From contig NZ_FXAN01000040.1 in NCBI RefSeq assembly GCF_900176645.1, positions 124,001 through 188,000 on the forward strand: a stretch of 64,000 nucleotides of DNA, read 5' to 3'. The notes below the pieces were generated by a model. The model saw nothing but the letters and a program-made list of their open reading frames with translations. It made no database searches and had not been told where the DNA came from. Below are positions 36,667-45,743 of the stretch, piece by piece (within the stretch, counting starts at the first letter, position 1; each line of letters opens with the position of its first letter). The position numbers were made by a program, and so were the translations under genes. The DNA comes from Burkholderia singularis (GTDB taxonomy: Bacteria > Pseudomonadota > Gammaproteobacteria > Burkholderiales > Burkholderiaceae).

Positions 36667-37086
36667 ATGCCCCGTTCCGCTGCGAATCCGCTTCCGAATC
36701 CTCCCGAGGCCACGGTGGCGCAAATGTCGGCAGCCGGCTTGCGCGCCTTTTTCAATATTGCTCGAGACTGGGATCTGTCGACCGACGAGCAGATCGTGCT
36801 GCTCGGCTCGCCTGGCCGCTCGACGTTCTTCAAATGGAAGGCGTCGCCGCACACCGCGCGTCTTACGCACGATACGCTCGAGCGCCTGTCGCTCGTGCTC
36901 GGCATCTACAAGGCGCTGCAGATTCTGCTGCCGCAATCCGCCGCGGCTGACGCATGGGTCAAGCGGCCGAACGATGCCGCGCCGTTCCACGGTAAGCGCG
37001 CGATCGACCGGATGCTTGCGGGGAACATCAGCGATCTCGTCGCGGTTCGGCAATATCTCGATGCGGCGCGAGGCGGATGGGCGTGA
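36667..37086 (+). CDS. Xre/MbcA/ParS-type antitoxin (DUF2384)
   Basis: This 139-residue antitoxin belongs to the RES/Xre toxin-antitoxin family. The N-terminal helix-turn-helix-like part spans residues ~20-75 (DLSTDEQIVLLGSPGRSTFFKWK; ERLSLVLGIYKALQILLP). The C-terminal DUF2384 toxin-binding domain (~85-135) includes DAWVKRPNDAAPFHGKRAIDRMLAGNISDLVAVRQYLDAARGGWA. In solved complexes this tail blocks the NAD-binding pocket of the RES toxin. The ATG at 36667 was chosen; a TTG at 36652 is possible. The 3' end overlaps the toxin start by 10 bases, so the pair is translationally coupled. Composition is like the surrounding genome. Confidence 0.9.
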   Translation: MPRSAANPLPNPPEATVAQMSAAGLRAFFNIARDWDLSTDEQIVLLGSPGRSTFFKWKASPHTARLTHDTLERLSLVLGIYKALQILLPQSAAADAWVKRPNDAAPFHGKRAIDRMLAGNISDLVAVRQYLDAARGGWA

Positions 37087-37784
37087 CTGTCTCCGGAGTG
37101 CAGCCCCCTTGGCCCACCACGCTGCTGAGCTGGACGCCCGCCTACCGCGTGATCCCCACGCGCTTTCCCGCGATCAATCTGTTCGACCGCGTTGCATCGG
37201 CCGAGGATTTCGACGCGCTCTACGCGCTGGAGGCGTTGACCAACGACCGCGTGCGCGCCGAGGTCGGCACGCTCGAACTCGTGCCGCCCGGCGAGCGCCG
37301 CTTCGGCCCCGGCTACGGGCCGATCATGGCAGCGTTTACGCACTTGAACCCGGACGGCAGCCGTTTCTCGGATGGCAGCTACGGCGTGTTCTATTGTGCG
37401 CGCTCGCGGACCACGGCAATTGCCGAGACGCGCTACCACACGTCATTATTTCTCGCGGCGACCAGGGAGCCGCCGATGCGTCAGCAGATGCGGCTCTATA
37501 CGGTGGCCGCGCAAGGCGACGTGGCCGACGTGCGGGCCTGGCGCGCACGCGATCCGGCGCTGCTCGATCCGGACGACTATGCCGCGGGCCGGGCGCTTGG
37601 CCGCGCGGTGCGAAACGCGGGCGGTGCGGGCATCGTCTATCCGTCGGTGCGCGATCCCGGCGGCGAATGCCTGGCGGCGTTCAGGACAACGCTGCTGCGC
37701 GATTGCCATCACGCCGCATACCTCGAATACAACTGGAATGGCGCGACCGTCGATGCCGTGTTCGAGCTGAATCAGGTTGGCTGA
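37077..37784 (+). CDS. RES domain toxin (NAD+-depleting)
   Basis: This 235-residue RES-domain protein matches the toxins of Xre/RES modules, which arrest growth by breaking down or phosphorolysing NAD+. The name-giving conserved residues are visible: Arg in TPAYRVIPTRFP, Glu in RTTAIAETRYH and Ser in AGIVYPSVRDPGGECLAAF. YGVFYCARSRTTAIAETRYH is the typical core. The gene overlaps the antitoxin by 10 bases and is followed closely by a convergent phosphatase gene, so the module is compact. Intact catalytic residues suggest an active toxin. Confidence 0.9.
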   Translation: MGVTVSGVQPPWPTTLLSWTPAYRVIPTRFPAINLFDRVASAEDFDALYALEALTNDRVRAEVGTLELVPPGERRFGPGYGPIMAAFTHLNPDGSRFSDGSYGVFYCARSRTTAIAETRYHTSLFLAATREPPMRQQMRLYTVAAQGDVADVRAWRARDPALLDPDDYAAGRALGRAVRNAGGAGIVYPSVRDPGGECLAAFRTTLLRDCHHAAYLEYNWNGATVDAVFELNQVG

Positions 37785-37814
37785 CGGCATCGTGCGGCCC
37801 GGCCCGCCGCCGCG

Positions 37815-38546
37815 CTACGGCAGCGCAATCTCAGCAGCGCGTTGACGTCGCGCGGCCGCGACCGACAGCGACCAATGTTCGCCACTTTTCGTGTCGAGCA
37901 GCGTGAGCCGGCCCGACGGGTCGAACGCGCCGGTATCGATAAACGTTTGTGCGCCGATGCGCACGATATCGTGCATGGGCGTATGTCCGCAATAGGTCGT
38001 GGACAGCCCGGCTTGCCGCGCCGGATCGGCGCGTCCATACGCAAGCTCGCGGCCCCATAGCAGCCGCGTCGCCACGTCCGGGGCGTATTCGCCGCGATCG
38101 AGTTCGGCGTCGCTGCCGAGAAACTCGGCGTGCAGCACGTTGAAGCGCGTGTCGCCTTCGCCGACGGTGCGCACGAGCGGCAATTCGCGCAGCCGCCGCT
38201 GATAGCGCGCGAGCGTGGCGTCGGGCAACCCGGCCGCCCAACTGCCGCCAATGCGCTGCCAGACGCTCATCGGCAGTGAGCCGGTTGCGACCGAGCACAG
38301 TACGTCCTCATGATTGCCGAGCACGCAAAAAAACCACGGGCGCTCGAGCAGCGCGAGCGCTTGCTCGGATTGCTCGCCGCGATCGATCAGATCGCCGACC
38401 GAGAACAGCCGGTCGCGCACCGGATCGAAACACACATTGCGCAGCAGCACGCGCAGCGGATCGACGCAGCCGTGCAGATCGCCGACGACGAAATCGCGGC
38501 CTGCGCGGTTGGCTTCGTGATGAAAAATCAGCGGGGCAGTATCCAT
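37815..38546 (-). CDS. Serine/threonine-type protein phosphatase (metallophosphoesterase)
   Basis: This 243-residue calcineurin-like phosphatase is of the PrpA/lambda phosphatase type. Metal-site motifs are complete: FVVGDLHGCVDPL, LFSVGDLIDRGEQS, FCVLGNHEDVL, then VLHAEF and a CGHTPMH motif. Such enzymes dephosphorylate Ser/Thr/Tyr or small phospho-compounds; ApaH-like cleavage of Ap4A is another family activity. It converges on the RES toxin gene with a 30-bp gap, and no functional link is implied. Since the nearby polysaccharide cluster lacks its own phosphatase, a role there is conceivable but unsupported. Confidence 0.9.
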   Translation of the reverse strand: MDTAPLIFHHEANRAGRDFVVGDLHGCVDPLRVLLRNVCFDPVRDRLFSVGDLIDRGEQSEQALALLERPWFFCVLGNHEDVLCSVATGSLPMSVWQRIGGSWAAGLPDATLARYQRRLRELPLVRTVGEGDTRFNVLHAEFLGSDAELDRGEYAPDVATRLLWGRELAYGRADPARQAGLSTTYCGHTPMHDIVRIGAQTFIDTGAFDPSGRLTLLDTKSGEHWSLSVAAARRQRAAEIALP

Positions 38547-38669
38547 CCGCCCATCTTAGGGCACAGTCGCGCTTGGCGCAGCCGTTGCGGGGACACAATA
38601 ATCGCAGCGTTGCGCAACGCCGCAGACACGGTCTTTCATTCCACTTTCGAACGTTAATTCTCCACGACT

Positions 38670-39323
38670 ATGACGCTCTACCCGCAAGTACTACGCAACC
38701 GTCCGCGCATGATGCTCGCGCTCGCCGCGGGCATCGCGGTTGACCTGCTGCTGCCGGGGCCTTTGCGGCCTTTCGTGCGCGCGCTGATCGGCTGGGACTG
38801 CACGGTCTGGCTGTATCTCGCGCTGATCTGGACGCAGATGATCCGCGCGCATCACGATCAGGTGCGCAAGATCGCCATGCGCGACGACGAGAAAGCAACG
38901 ATCTTGCTGACCATCATTTGCGTCGCGACGGTCGCGAGCATCGCGGCGATCGTGGTCGAACTCGTCAGCGTGAAAGGCATTGGCTTTCGCTCGGGACTCG
39001 TGCATTACGCGGTGACGGGCGCGACGATGTTCGGCGCGTGGTTTCTGATTCCGACGATCTTCACGCTGCACTACGCGCGGCTCTACTATCAATCGCCGCA
39101 GGACGAGCGGGCGCTGTCGTATCCTGACAGTCATCACGAGCCGGATTATTGGGATTTCCTGTATTTTTCGTTCACGATCGCAGTCGCGTCGCAGACGTCG
39201 GACGTGTCGCTGCGCGGCCGGTCGATTCGGCGCGCGGCGCTCGCGCAGTCCATCTTGTCGTTCTATTTCAATATGGCGGTGCTAGGTTTGTCGGTGAACG
39301 TCGCGGCGGGGCTGCTCGGCTGA
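38670..39323 (+). CDS. DUF1345 membrane protein
   Basis: This 217-residue inner-membrane protein has about five or six hydrophobic helices. It carries the DUF1345 signature late in the sequence: FGAWFLIPTIFTLHYARLYY, YWDFLYFSFTIAVASQTSDV and SFYFNMAVLGLSVNVAAGLL. The family has no known function; the pattern around the last two helices recalls the pore region of ion channels. It is divergent from the phosphatase gene and stands alone. Confidence 0.9.
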   Translation: MTLYPQVLRNRPRMMLALAAGIAVDLLLPGPLRPFVRALIGWDCTVWLYLALIWTQMIRAHHDQVRKIAMRDDEKATILLTIICVATVASIAAIVVELVSVKGIGFRSGLVHYAVTGATMFGAWFLIPTIFTLHYARLYYQSPQDERALSYPDSHHEPDYWDFLYFSFTIAVASQTSDVSLRGRSIRRAALAQSILSFYFNMAVLGLSVNVAAGLLG

Positions 39324-39970
39324 TCGAGTGCAGGCGGACGCGCAAGTTGGCCGCGAGCGCGTGGAGAAGCGATGGCGCACGCGCACGTCCGGCGCGATCG
39401 GCCTGCGATGGAACCGGGCGTCGCCGCGCGTCGAGCGGGGCGTCGGCTGGGCGCGGCGATGCGGCCGGCTGGCTACGCGCATCGCCGCGCACGCTGTGTC
39501 TTATCGGACTACTGACCGAGCTTCGACGCCGCGCAGCCCGTGCCCGCGCATTCGCGCTCGCGTTCCGCGGGAACGGCAAGCGTGCCTGCGTCATCCCGGT
39601 GGCGCATTGCGGAGTCGCGTAATGGCCGCCGTCGCGGGTTTTGCTGCACCGACCGGTCGCGCTGCCGGATTCACGCGGGCTGGCCGTTTTCGTTCTGATT
39701 CGTCGGCTTCGCGATGCGCGGGCCTGGCGAAGCGGCCAACGGTCGGTTTGCCCGGTTCGCGAATGCCGGCTGTCGGGTGAGATTAGCCAGCAGACCAAGC
39801 CGAATCCCGCGCTTTCGGGGTCGTTCCATGTTTAAAACAGCGCTCCGGCGCTCGCTTCGGTGTGCGAATCGGCGCATACTGAATGCCCTTCTTCGTCGGA
39901 CTGAAGCGTTACATGCATGCGCGCCGCACGCGGCGTTTCGCCATGCCTCTGAACGCAGGAGGAGTGCGTC
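39324..39970. other. Intergenic region, 647 bp
   Basis: GC-rich throughout. Overlapping frames on both strands (for example 39328-39780 plus) have Arg/Ala-rich shadow composition and no ribosome sites. The promoter of the TreZ-like gene is expected in the last 150 bases. No repeat or RNA gene was recognised. Confidence 0.45.
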
Positions 39971-41620
39971 ATGTCCGAATGCCCTCACGATCCGTATGCG
40001 CGTCATTATTCGCACTGCCTGCCATTCGGCGCGCAGCCGTGCGGCGCGGCTTGCGCCACCACTCGCACGCATTTCCGTATCTGGGCGCCCGCATACGCGG
40101 CCGTCACGCTATTGATCGAAACCTCCGACGGCGATGCCGGCGAGCAGCCGATGACGCCCGCGGGCAACGGCTGGTTCGAGACGTTTGCCGATTGCGGCGC
40201 ACATGCGCGCTATCGTTACCGGCTCGACGATACGCTGATCATTCCCGATCCCGCGTCGCGCTCGCAACCGGACGGCATCGAAGGCCCGAGCGAGGTGGTC
40301 GATCCGCGCGCGTTCACGTGGCGTCACACGTTCTGGCGCGGCCGGCCCTGGGAGGAGATCGCGCTTTACGCGGTTCAACCTGGCGCGGCAGGCGGCTATG
40401 ACGGTATACGCCGCCGCTTGCCGCAGCTCGCGCAGCTTGGCGTGACGGCGCTGGAGCTGCTCGCCGCGCCCCACGCGCGCGACGACAGTTTGCCGTTCGC
40501 TCCGTGTGCCGCGCATGGCGGCCATGACGCGCTGAAGCGCCTGATCGACGATGCGCACGGCTACGGCCTCGCGGTGCTGCTCGATCTCGATTACGCCCGC
40601 TTTGGCTGCGGCACCGACGCGTTGCGCGCATACGCGCAGCCGTTTTTCCATACGCGCGACGATCCGCTGCAAGCGCCGCCGCTCGCGCTCGATCATCCTC
40701 AGGTGTGCGATTTTTTCTGCGACAACGCGTTGTTTTGGCTCGATGAATATCGCCTCGACGGGCTGCGTATTCGCGAAGCGGACCGTATCGGCAACGTCTG
40801 GCTGCGCGAAATTGCCGACCGGGTGCGCGCGGCATTGCCGGCTGACCGGATCGTGCATCTCGTGCTCGGCAGCGAACGGCATCCGTCGCATCTTGCCGAT
40901 ACGCATTTCGACGCGCAATGGAACGGTTGCGGCGAACGCGCGCTGTACCGGCTCACGGGCCGCCGCGAACGCGCGCATGGCGACGGCGTATCGACGCATC
41001 AGTCGATTCATGCGCTCGCGCGTGCGCTGACGGCGGGCGGCGCGGTGTTCCAACGCACGCGCGCGGCCGGCTGCGACGGCGCAATGGCGGACATCGCGTT
41101 GCCGCTGACGTCGCTCGTGCTGTCCGACGGCATCGTGCGCAGCGTGCGCGAGGCGGATCTCGTCGCGCTTGCGTTGTCGTTGCTGACGCCGCAGATTCCG
41201 CTGATCTTCGATGGCGTGGCAGGCGACCCGTCGCGCCGCCACTTCGTGCAATCGGCGCTTGCGGTGCGCGCGAAGCTGATCGCGCCGCGGCTCGTCGACG
41301 TGCGTCCGCGCAGCACCGACATGCTGCGCACGGCCGACGGTGCCGAGGCCGATGCGCTGATCGCGGCTTGGCGGCTCGGCGACGGCGAGACGCTCAGCAT
41401 TGCGCTGAACCTGTCGCCGCGGCCGCTGCCGTTTCGCAACGCGCCGGCAGGGCGGATCGTGTTCGAGACGCCTGCGCGGGCGCGGGATCGGGTTGCGGAC
41501 GGCGAATTGCCGCCGTATGCGCTCGTCGCGTGGCTGACGGGCGACGTCAACCGTTACGCGCTGACGCACGATGCGCGGCAGTACGCGGACGTCGCGCCTG
41601 CCTCGCTGCGCGGCATGTGA
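39971..41620 (+). CDS. TreZ-like GH13 protein lacking catalytic residues
   Basis: This 549-residue homologue of malto-oligosyltrehalose trehalohydrolase has an N-terminal CBM48-like domain (FRIWAPAYAAVTLLIE; GNGWFETF; DDTLIIPDPASRSQPDGIEG; PSEVVDP, clearly TreZ-like). A barrel-like part follows, but the hallmark GH13 motifs are gone. Region II reads DGLRIREAD (263-271) where TreZ has DGLRLDAVH, so the nucleophile Asp is Arg268. The general-acid region reads HLVLGSE instead of HLVLENE. The NHDQ motif of region IV cannot be found. AGGAGGAGTG precedes the ATG and the frame is intact, so the gene is probably expressed as a non-catalytic sugar-binding or regulatory protein. No treY or treX gene is adjacent. 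Confidence 0.8.
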   Translation: MSECPHDPYARHYSHCLPFGAQPCGAACATTRTHFRIWAPAYAAVTLLIETSDGDAGEQPMTPAGNGWFETFADCGAHARYRYRLDDTLIIPDPASRSQPDGIEGPSEVVDPRAFTWRHTFWRGRPWEEIALYAVQPGAAGGYDGIRRRLPQLAQLGVTALELLAAPHARDDSLPFAPCAAHGGHDALKRLIDDAHGYGLAVLLDLDYARFGCGTDALRAYAQPFFHTRDDPLQAPPLALDHPQVCDFFCDNALFWLDEYRLDGLRIREADRIGNVWLREIADRVRAALPADRIVHLVLGSERHPSHLADTHFDAQWNGCGERALYRLTGRRERAHGDGVSTHQSIHALARALTAGGAVFQRTRAAGCDGAMADIALPLTSLVLSDGIVRSVREADLVALALSLLTPQIPLIFDGVAGDPSRRHFVQSALAVRAKLIAPRLVDVRPRSTDMLRTADGAEADALIAAWRLGDGETLSIALNLSPRPLPFRNAPAGRIVFETPARARDRVADGELPPYALVAWLTGDVNRYALTHDARQYADVAPASLRGM

Positions 41621-41650
41621 TGCGCGGATCAGTCGACGCGGCCGGCTCGA

Positions 41651-42241
41651 TCACCAAAACCCGCGAATTCCCGCGATACCGTGCGCACGATGCGCGCGGG
41701 CCAAAGGCAAATGTTCGCGCGTCATGCCGCCGAGCGCGTAGACCGGCATACGCGTTTGTGCCGCATAGTCTGCGAAGCGAGGCCAGCCGAGCGTCGGTGC
41801 GCCGGGGTGCGTGAGCGTCGGCAGGACGGGCGACAGCGTCGCGAAATCCACGCCGATACGCTGCGCGTGCCGCAGATCGTCGAGTGAATGGCACGCGGCC
41901 GAGAGCAAACCGTCTGACGCGATGGGGCGTGCACGCGCCGCGCGCAATGCGACGCTGCCCAGATGCACGCCGCTCGCACCGAGCGCGAGCGCGGCGTCGC
42001 CATCCAGCGGCCCGTTGACGATCAACCGCGCGCCGCTCGTGCGGCAGCGTGCGATCGCCTCGACGGCGAGCGCCGCGTAAGCGGCGGCATCGAGCGTTTT
42101 CGCGCGTAGCTGGACAAGCGAGCAACCCGCCGCGAGCGCGGCCGACAGCCGCTCGACGAACGCTGCGAGATCCGCGTCCGAATCAGACGCGGGCTCGGGC
42201 GTGATCAGATAGTGCGGCGGCAGCACGAGCGGGGAGGGCAT
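41651..42241 (-). CDS. Thiamine phosphate synthase-like (ThiE/TenI) protein
   Basis: This 196-residue TIM-barrel protein belongs to the ThiE/TenI superfamily. Motifs visible are LVQLRAKTLD, RLIVNGPLDGDAALALGASG, VHLG, SAACHSLDDL, FATLSPVLPTLTHPGAPTLG and VYALGGMT. In many beta-proteobacteria this domain is fused behind a Nudix hydrolase; here it stands alone. The usual thiamine phosphate synthase diphosphate-binding segment is only partly kept, so it may act like TenI or in thiazole salvage rather than as the main ThiE. It converges on the TreZ-like gene. No other thiamine gene is near. Confidence 0.8.
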   Translation of the reverse strand: MPSPLVLPPHYLITPEPASDSDADLAAFVERLSAALAAGCSLVQLRAKTLDAAAYAALAVEAIARCRTSGARLIVNGPLDGDAALALGASGVHLGSVALRAARARPIASDGLLSAACHSLDDLRHAQRIGVDFATLSPVLPTLTHPGAPTLGWPRFADYAAQTRMPVYALGGMTREHLPLARAHRAHGIAGIRGFW

Positions 42242-42453
42242 TGCGTCATCCTCTGGCCGGTTCGTGGCGATAACGGGCTGGCGCGGGCCGCCATGCTTCG
42301 CCGCGAAACCGCCACGCTCGGCGAACCGGATACAACGAATGCGTCATACATCCGGCATGCGCCCGCGATGCGCGCGGCGCGCTCATACCGCCCGCACTCG
42401 GCGGCGCGACCGGCCCAAGCGCGAGGGCGCGGCGTCGCGTCGAGCCTGCCCGC

Positions 42454-43794
42454 TCATTCGTCCGCATCCTTGAGCACCTTCGGATACACGCGCACGAGCA
42501 CGATTCGCGGCCCGCTCATTTTCTTCACGACGATATCGAAGCGTTCGAACGACACGCGCTGGCCTTCGGCCGGCAGATCGTTGAGCGCCTGGATCACAAG
42601 CCCGCCGACCGATTCGGCGCGGCCCTCGTCGATGTCGATGCCGAGCGCCTGCTCGAGCGACACGACGGGCAGGCTGCCCTTGCCGATCAAGGTGCCGTCG
42701 TCGAGGCGATTCCACTCGGCGTCGCCTTGGCGGAATTCGTCGTGAATCTGTCCGACGAGCGCGCCGAGCAGATTGTCGAGCGTCAGAAAGCCAATCGGCT
42801 TCGAGTGCCGCTCGCCGACGAGCGCGAAGTGCGGCGCGCCTTTGCGGAAGCGCCGGAACAGGTCGAGCGCGGGTGTATCGGGCTTCACGTACTGGACAGG
42901 GCGCACGTAGGCGGACAGATCGTCGAGCGACGCGTTCGCGTGCCGCGCAAGCAGCAGATCCTTCAGATGAATGAGGCCGCTCACGCGTTCACGCGCGCCG
43001 TTGTCGAACAGCGGATAGCGGCTGAAGCGGTGCCGCGCGACGACTTCCATGTTGGCCGCGAGCGGCACGTCGCGGCGCAGACCAATCATCTCGTGAGCCG
43101 GGCGCATCAGGTCCGATACGGTCATCGACGAAAAATCGAGCGAGTGCGCGAGCGTGTTCCATTCGTCGGAGCTGTACGCAAGTTTCGGCGATTTCGATGC
43201 GCCGCTCGCGTTGCGGCGGCTCTTGAGGATCAGCTTCAGTTCGTCGGTCGAATAATGCGTGTCGCTGTCGTGGCTCGCGGACAGGCCCGCGAGCCGCAGC
43301 ACCGCGTTCGCGCTGGCGTTGAGCACCCAGATTGCCGGGTACATCGCCCAATAGAACGCATACAGCGGGAGCGCGACCCAGAGGCCGGTCTTCTCGGCCT
43401 GCCGGATCGCCATCGATTTCGGCGCGAGTTCGCCGACGACGATGTGCAGGAACGAGATCACCGAGAACGCGAAGACGAGCGAGATCAGGCTCACGATCCG
43501 CTGCGATTCGATGCCGGCAAGCGCGAGCACCGGTTCGAGCAATTGTGCGAACGCGGGCTCGCCGACCCAGCCGAGGCCCAGCGACGCGAGCGTGATGCCG
43601 AGCTGGCACGCGGACAGATACGCGTCGAGCCGCGAGTGGACGACTTTCAGGATGCGTCCGCGCATGCCGTGCTGGCGGGCAAGGGTTTTGACACGCGTAG
43701 CGCGCAGTTTCACGAGACCGAATTCGGCGGCGACGAAGAAGCCGTTGAGGGCCACAAGAAGCAGCGCGCCGGCGAGCGCGACGATCTGAATCAA
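42454..43794 (-). CDS. CNNM/CorC-type transporter (HlyC/CorC family, DUF21-CBS)
   Basis: This 446-residue inner-membrane protein has the order DUF21 (residues ~1-190, with NGFFVAAEFGLVKLRATRVK and the GELAPKSMAIRQAE motif), a CBS pair (~215-340), and a C-terminal CorC_HlyC transporter-associated domain (~355-440). It belongs to the CNNM/CorC family, now linked to Mg2+ (and Co2+) efflux; older databases call it haemolysin. The N-terminus looks complete and the start is conserved (MIQIVALAGALLLVALNGFF). Nothing nearby hints at regulation. Confidence 0.92.
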   Translation of the reverse strand: MIQIVALAGALLLVALNGFFVAAEFGLVKLRATRVKTLARQHGMRGRILKVVHSRLDAYLSACQLGITLASLGLGWVGEPAFAQLLEPVLALAGIESQRIVSLISLVFAFSVISFLHIVVGELAPKSMAIRQAEKTGLWVALPLYAFYWAMYPAIWVLNASANAVLRLAGLSASHDSDTHYSTDELKLILKSRRNASGASKSPKLAYSSDEWNTLAHSLDFSSMTVSDLMRPAHEMIGLRRDVPLAANMEVVARHRFSRYPLFDNGARERVSGLIHLKDLLLARHANASLDDLSAYVRPVQYVKPDTPALDLFRRFRKGAPHFALVGERHSKPIGFLTLDNLLGALVGQIHDEFRQGDAEWNRLDDGTLIGKGSLPVVSLEQALGIDIDEGRAESVGGLVIQALNDLPAEGQRVSFERFDIVVKKMSGPRIVLVRVYPKVLKDADE

Positions 43795-43897
43795 CGAAGG
43801 GACTCCATAAATGAACGAAGCGTCAGTATAAGGCTGGAAAGGAAAATGTAATGATTGCCAGTCAACATGCTGCAGCTTCGTGGCGCGGATGGCGTGG

Positions 43898-44686
43898 TTA
43901 TTTATACGGTGCGGGCAGGGTCAGCGCGATGCTCGTCTGCATGCCGCTCGCGAGCGCATCGGACGCGAACGCGCCGCCGTGCGCGCGCGCAACCCGGTCG
44001 CATAGCGCGAACACGGCTGCGGGGCGCTTGCCGTGGCGCTCGGCGAGCGCGTCGCGCCGCGCGAACGCCTCGAACGCGTGCGGCAGCGTTGCGTCAGTCA
44101 GCACGTGCGGCTGGGCGGCGAACGTCACGGCGAAACGCATCACGTCCGCGCCGGTTTCCCATGCAAGCGTGACTTCGCCGCCGGGCGCGCTCGCGTCGAT
44201 CGCGAACGTCAGCATGGTCCACAGCGCCTGGGCGATCCGTTCGCGATCGCAGTCGAGCGCCTTATCCGGCTGCACGCGCGACGCGATTACGATCGCCGTA
44301 CCGCGCGCATCGCCGAGTGCAGCGCGCGCGAGCGCGACGCATTCGGCGACGAGCGCGGCGATCGGCGTGCTCGCGCGCTTGAGCGCGAGCGTGCGGGTTT
44401 CGGCGCGCGGCGCATCGACGATCGTTTCCAGCAGCGCCGTCTGCTGCTCGATGCCGGCCCGAATACCGGCGAGCGCGCGTTGCAGGCTGTCGTCGCCCGG
44501 CGTGAGCCGGCGTTCCAGCACATATGCCCAGCTTTGCATCGCGTTGAGCGGACTGCGCAGATCGTGCGACGCGATCGACAGCGCATGATCGCGCACGAAC
44601 AGGGCCACTTCGGCGGCAAAGCGCGCGGCCCGCTCGTGCAGCAGCGCGGCGCCAGGCTTGGCCGGGTCGACGACGGACGGAGTCAC
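43898..44686 (-). CDS. Degenerate soluble histidine kinase-like protein
   Basis: This 262-residue protein starts with GTG, preceded by AAGGGAAAC. A HisKA dimerisation domain is clear: SIASHDLRSPLNAMQSWAYVLERRL, with phospho-accepting His41. The ATPase half has lost its signatures: where the N-box should be, LWTMLTFAIDAS lacks the Asn, and no DxGxG or GxGxG loops are visible. There is no membrane segment, sensor domain or adjacent response regulator. It may be a phosphotransfer or scaffold protein receiving phosphate from another kinase, or be decaying while still in frame. Confidence 0.75.
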   Translation of the reverse strand: MTPSVVDPAKPGAALLHERAARFAAEVALFVRDHALSIASHDLRSPLNAMQSWAYVLERRLTPGDDSLQRALAGIRAGIEQQTALLETIVDAPRAETRTLALKRASTPIAALVAECVALARAALGDARGTAIVIASRVQPDKALDCDRERIAQALWTMLTFAIDASAPGGEVTLAWETGADVMRFAVTFAAQPHVLTDATLPHAFEAFARRDALAERHGKRPAAVFALCDRVARAHGGAFASDALASGMQTSIALTLPAPYK

Positions 44687-44752
44687 GGTGTTTCCCTTCG
44701 CGAAATAGTCAGGAAGACAAAGGAAACGACATTATAGGGAGCGGCTTGCGCC

Positions 44753-45685
44753 TCAGGCGGCCAGCACGTCGTTGTCTTTGTCGCCGGCGCGGCGGCGCGC
44801 GTGATCGGGCAGCAATTGGCAGACGAGCAGCCCCCCGAGCATCAGTGCGCAGCCGAGCAGCGCACGTACCGACAGCGTTTCGCCAAGCACGGCCCAGCCG
44901 GCGATCGCGGCGAATACGCCTTCCATGCTGAAAATGACGGCCGCGTGCGCGGGCGCCGCGTCGCGTTGCGCGACGACTTGCAGCGTATAGCCGACGCCGA
45001 CCGACAGCAGCCCGCCGTACAGCACCGTCGGCAGCGCGTGCTCGAGCGCCGTGACGCTGACGGGCTCGATCGCGAGCCCGAGCAGCAGGCACAGCGTGCC
45101 GCACACGGCGAATTGCATGAACGACAGCACGAGCGGATCGTGCCGGCGCGCGAAGCGGCCGACCGCCATGACATGCATCGCGATCACGATCGCGCTGCCG
45201 AGCTGGAACCAATCGCCGTACAGGATCGAGAAACGCTCGTCGACGCTCAGGAAATAGAGGCCGATCGCGGCGAGCAGCGCGCCGAGCCAGGTGCCGATGC
45301 TGGTGCGGTGCTGAAAGAATACGCCGATGACCGGCACGAGCACGACATAGAGCGACGTGATGAAGCCTGCGTTTGCGATCCTCGTGTACTGCAGGCCGAC
45401 CTGCTGCAACGAGATCGACACCGCGAGCAGTGCGCCGAGCACCAGCCCTGGCAGCATCAGCGTGCGATCGCGCGCGATCGCCGCGCACTGCGAGCGCGCC
45501 GCGCCGTTGAATCGCAGGAGCGGCACGAGCACCGCCGCGCCGAGCAAAAACCGCAGCCCGGTAAACAGGAACGGGCCGATCACGTCGAGGCTCAGCCGTT
45601 GCGCGACGAATGCCGATCCCCAGATCGCGGCGGCGAGGAGCATCAGCAGATTGGCGCGGAGATGTTTGCGGGTGTCGAGATTCAT
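44753..45685 (-). CDS. EamA/DMT-family exporter
   Basis: This 310-residue inner-membrane drug/metabolite transporter has ten predicted helices arranged as two EamA repeats (first LLMLLAAAIWGSAFVAQRL, second starting near VIAMHVMAVGRFARR and ending ALLGCALMLGGLLVCQLL). Members export amino acids, nucleotides or toxic metabolites. The ATG at 45685 begins the family-like N-terminus; the longer open frame upstream overlaps the LysR gene and is a shadow. It lies 58 bases downstream of a LysR regulator on the same strand, so it may be its partner or target. Substrate unknown. Confidence 0.9.
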   Translation of the reverse strand: MNLDTRKHLRANLLMLLAAAIWGSAFVAQRLSLDVIGPFLFTGLRFLLGAAVLVPLLRFNGAARSQCAAIARDRTLMLPGLVLGALLAVSISLQQVGLQYTRIANAGFITSLYVVLVPVIGVFFQHRTSIGTWLGALLAAIGLYFLSVDERFSILYGDWFQLGSAIVIAMHVMAVGRFARRHDPLVLSFMQFAVCGTLCLLLGLAIEPVSVTALEHALPTVLYGGLLSVGVGYTLQVVAQRDAAPAHAAVIFSMEGVFAAIAGWAVLGETLSVRALLGCALMLGGLLVCQLLPDHARRRAGDKDNDVLAA

Positions 45686-45743
45686 GCAGTCAACGGTGGA
45701 AGGCGAATGACAGGCGTCGAACAGGTCGGCGAAATCCGACAGT

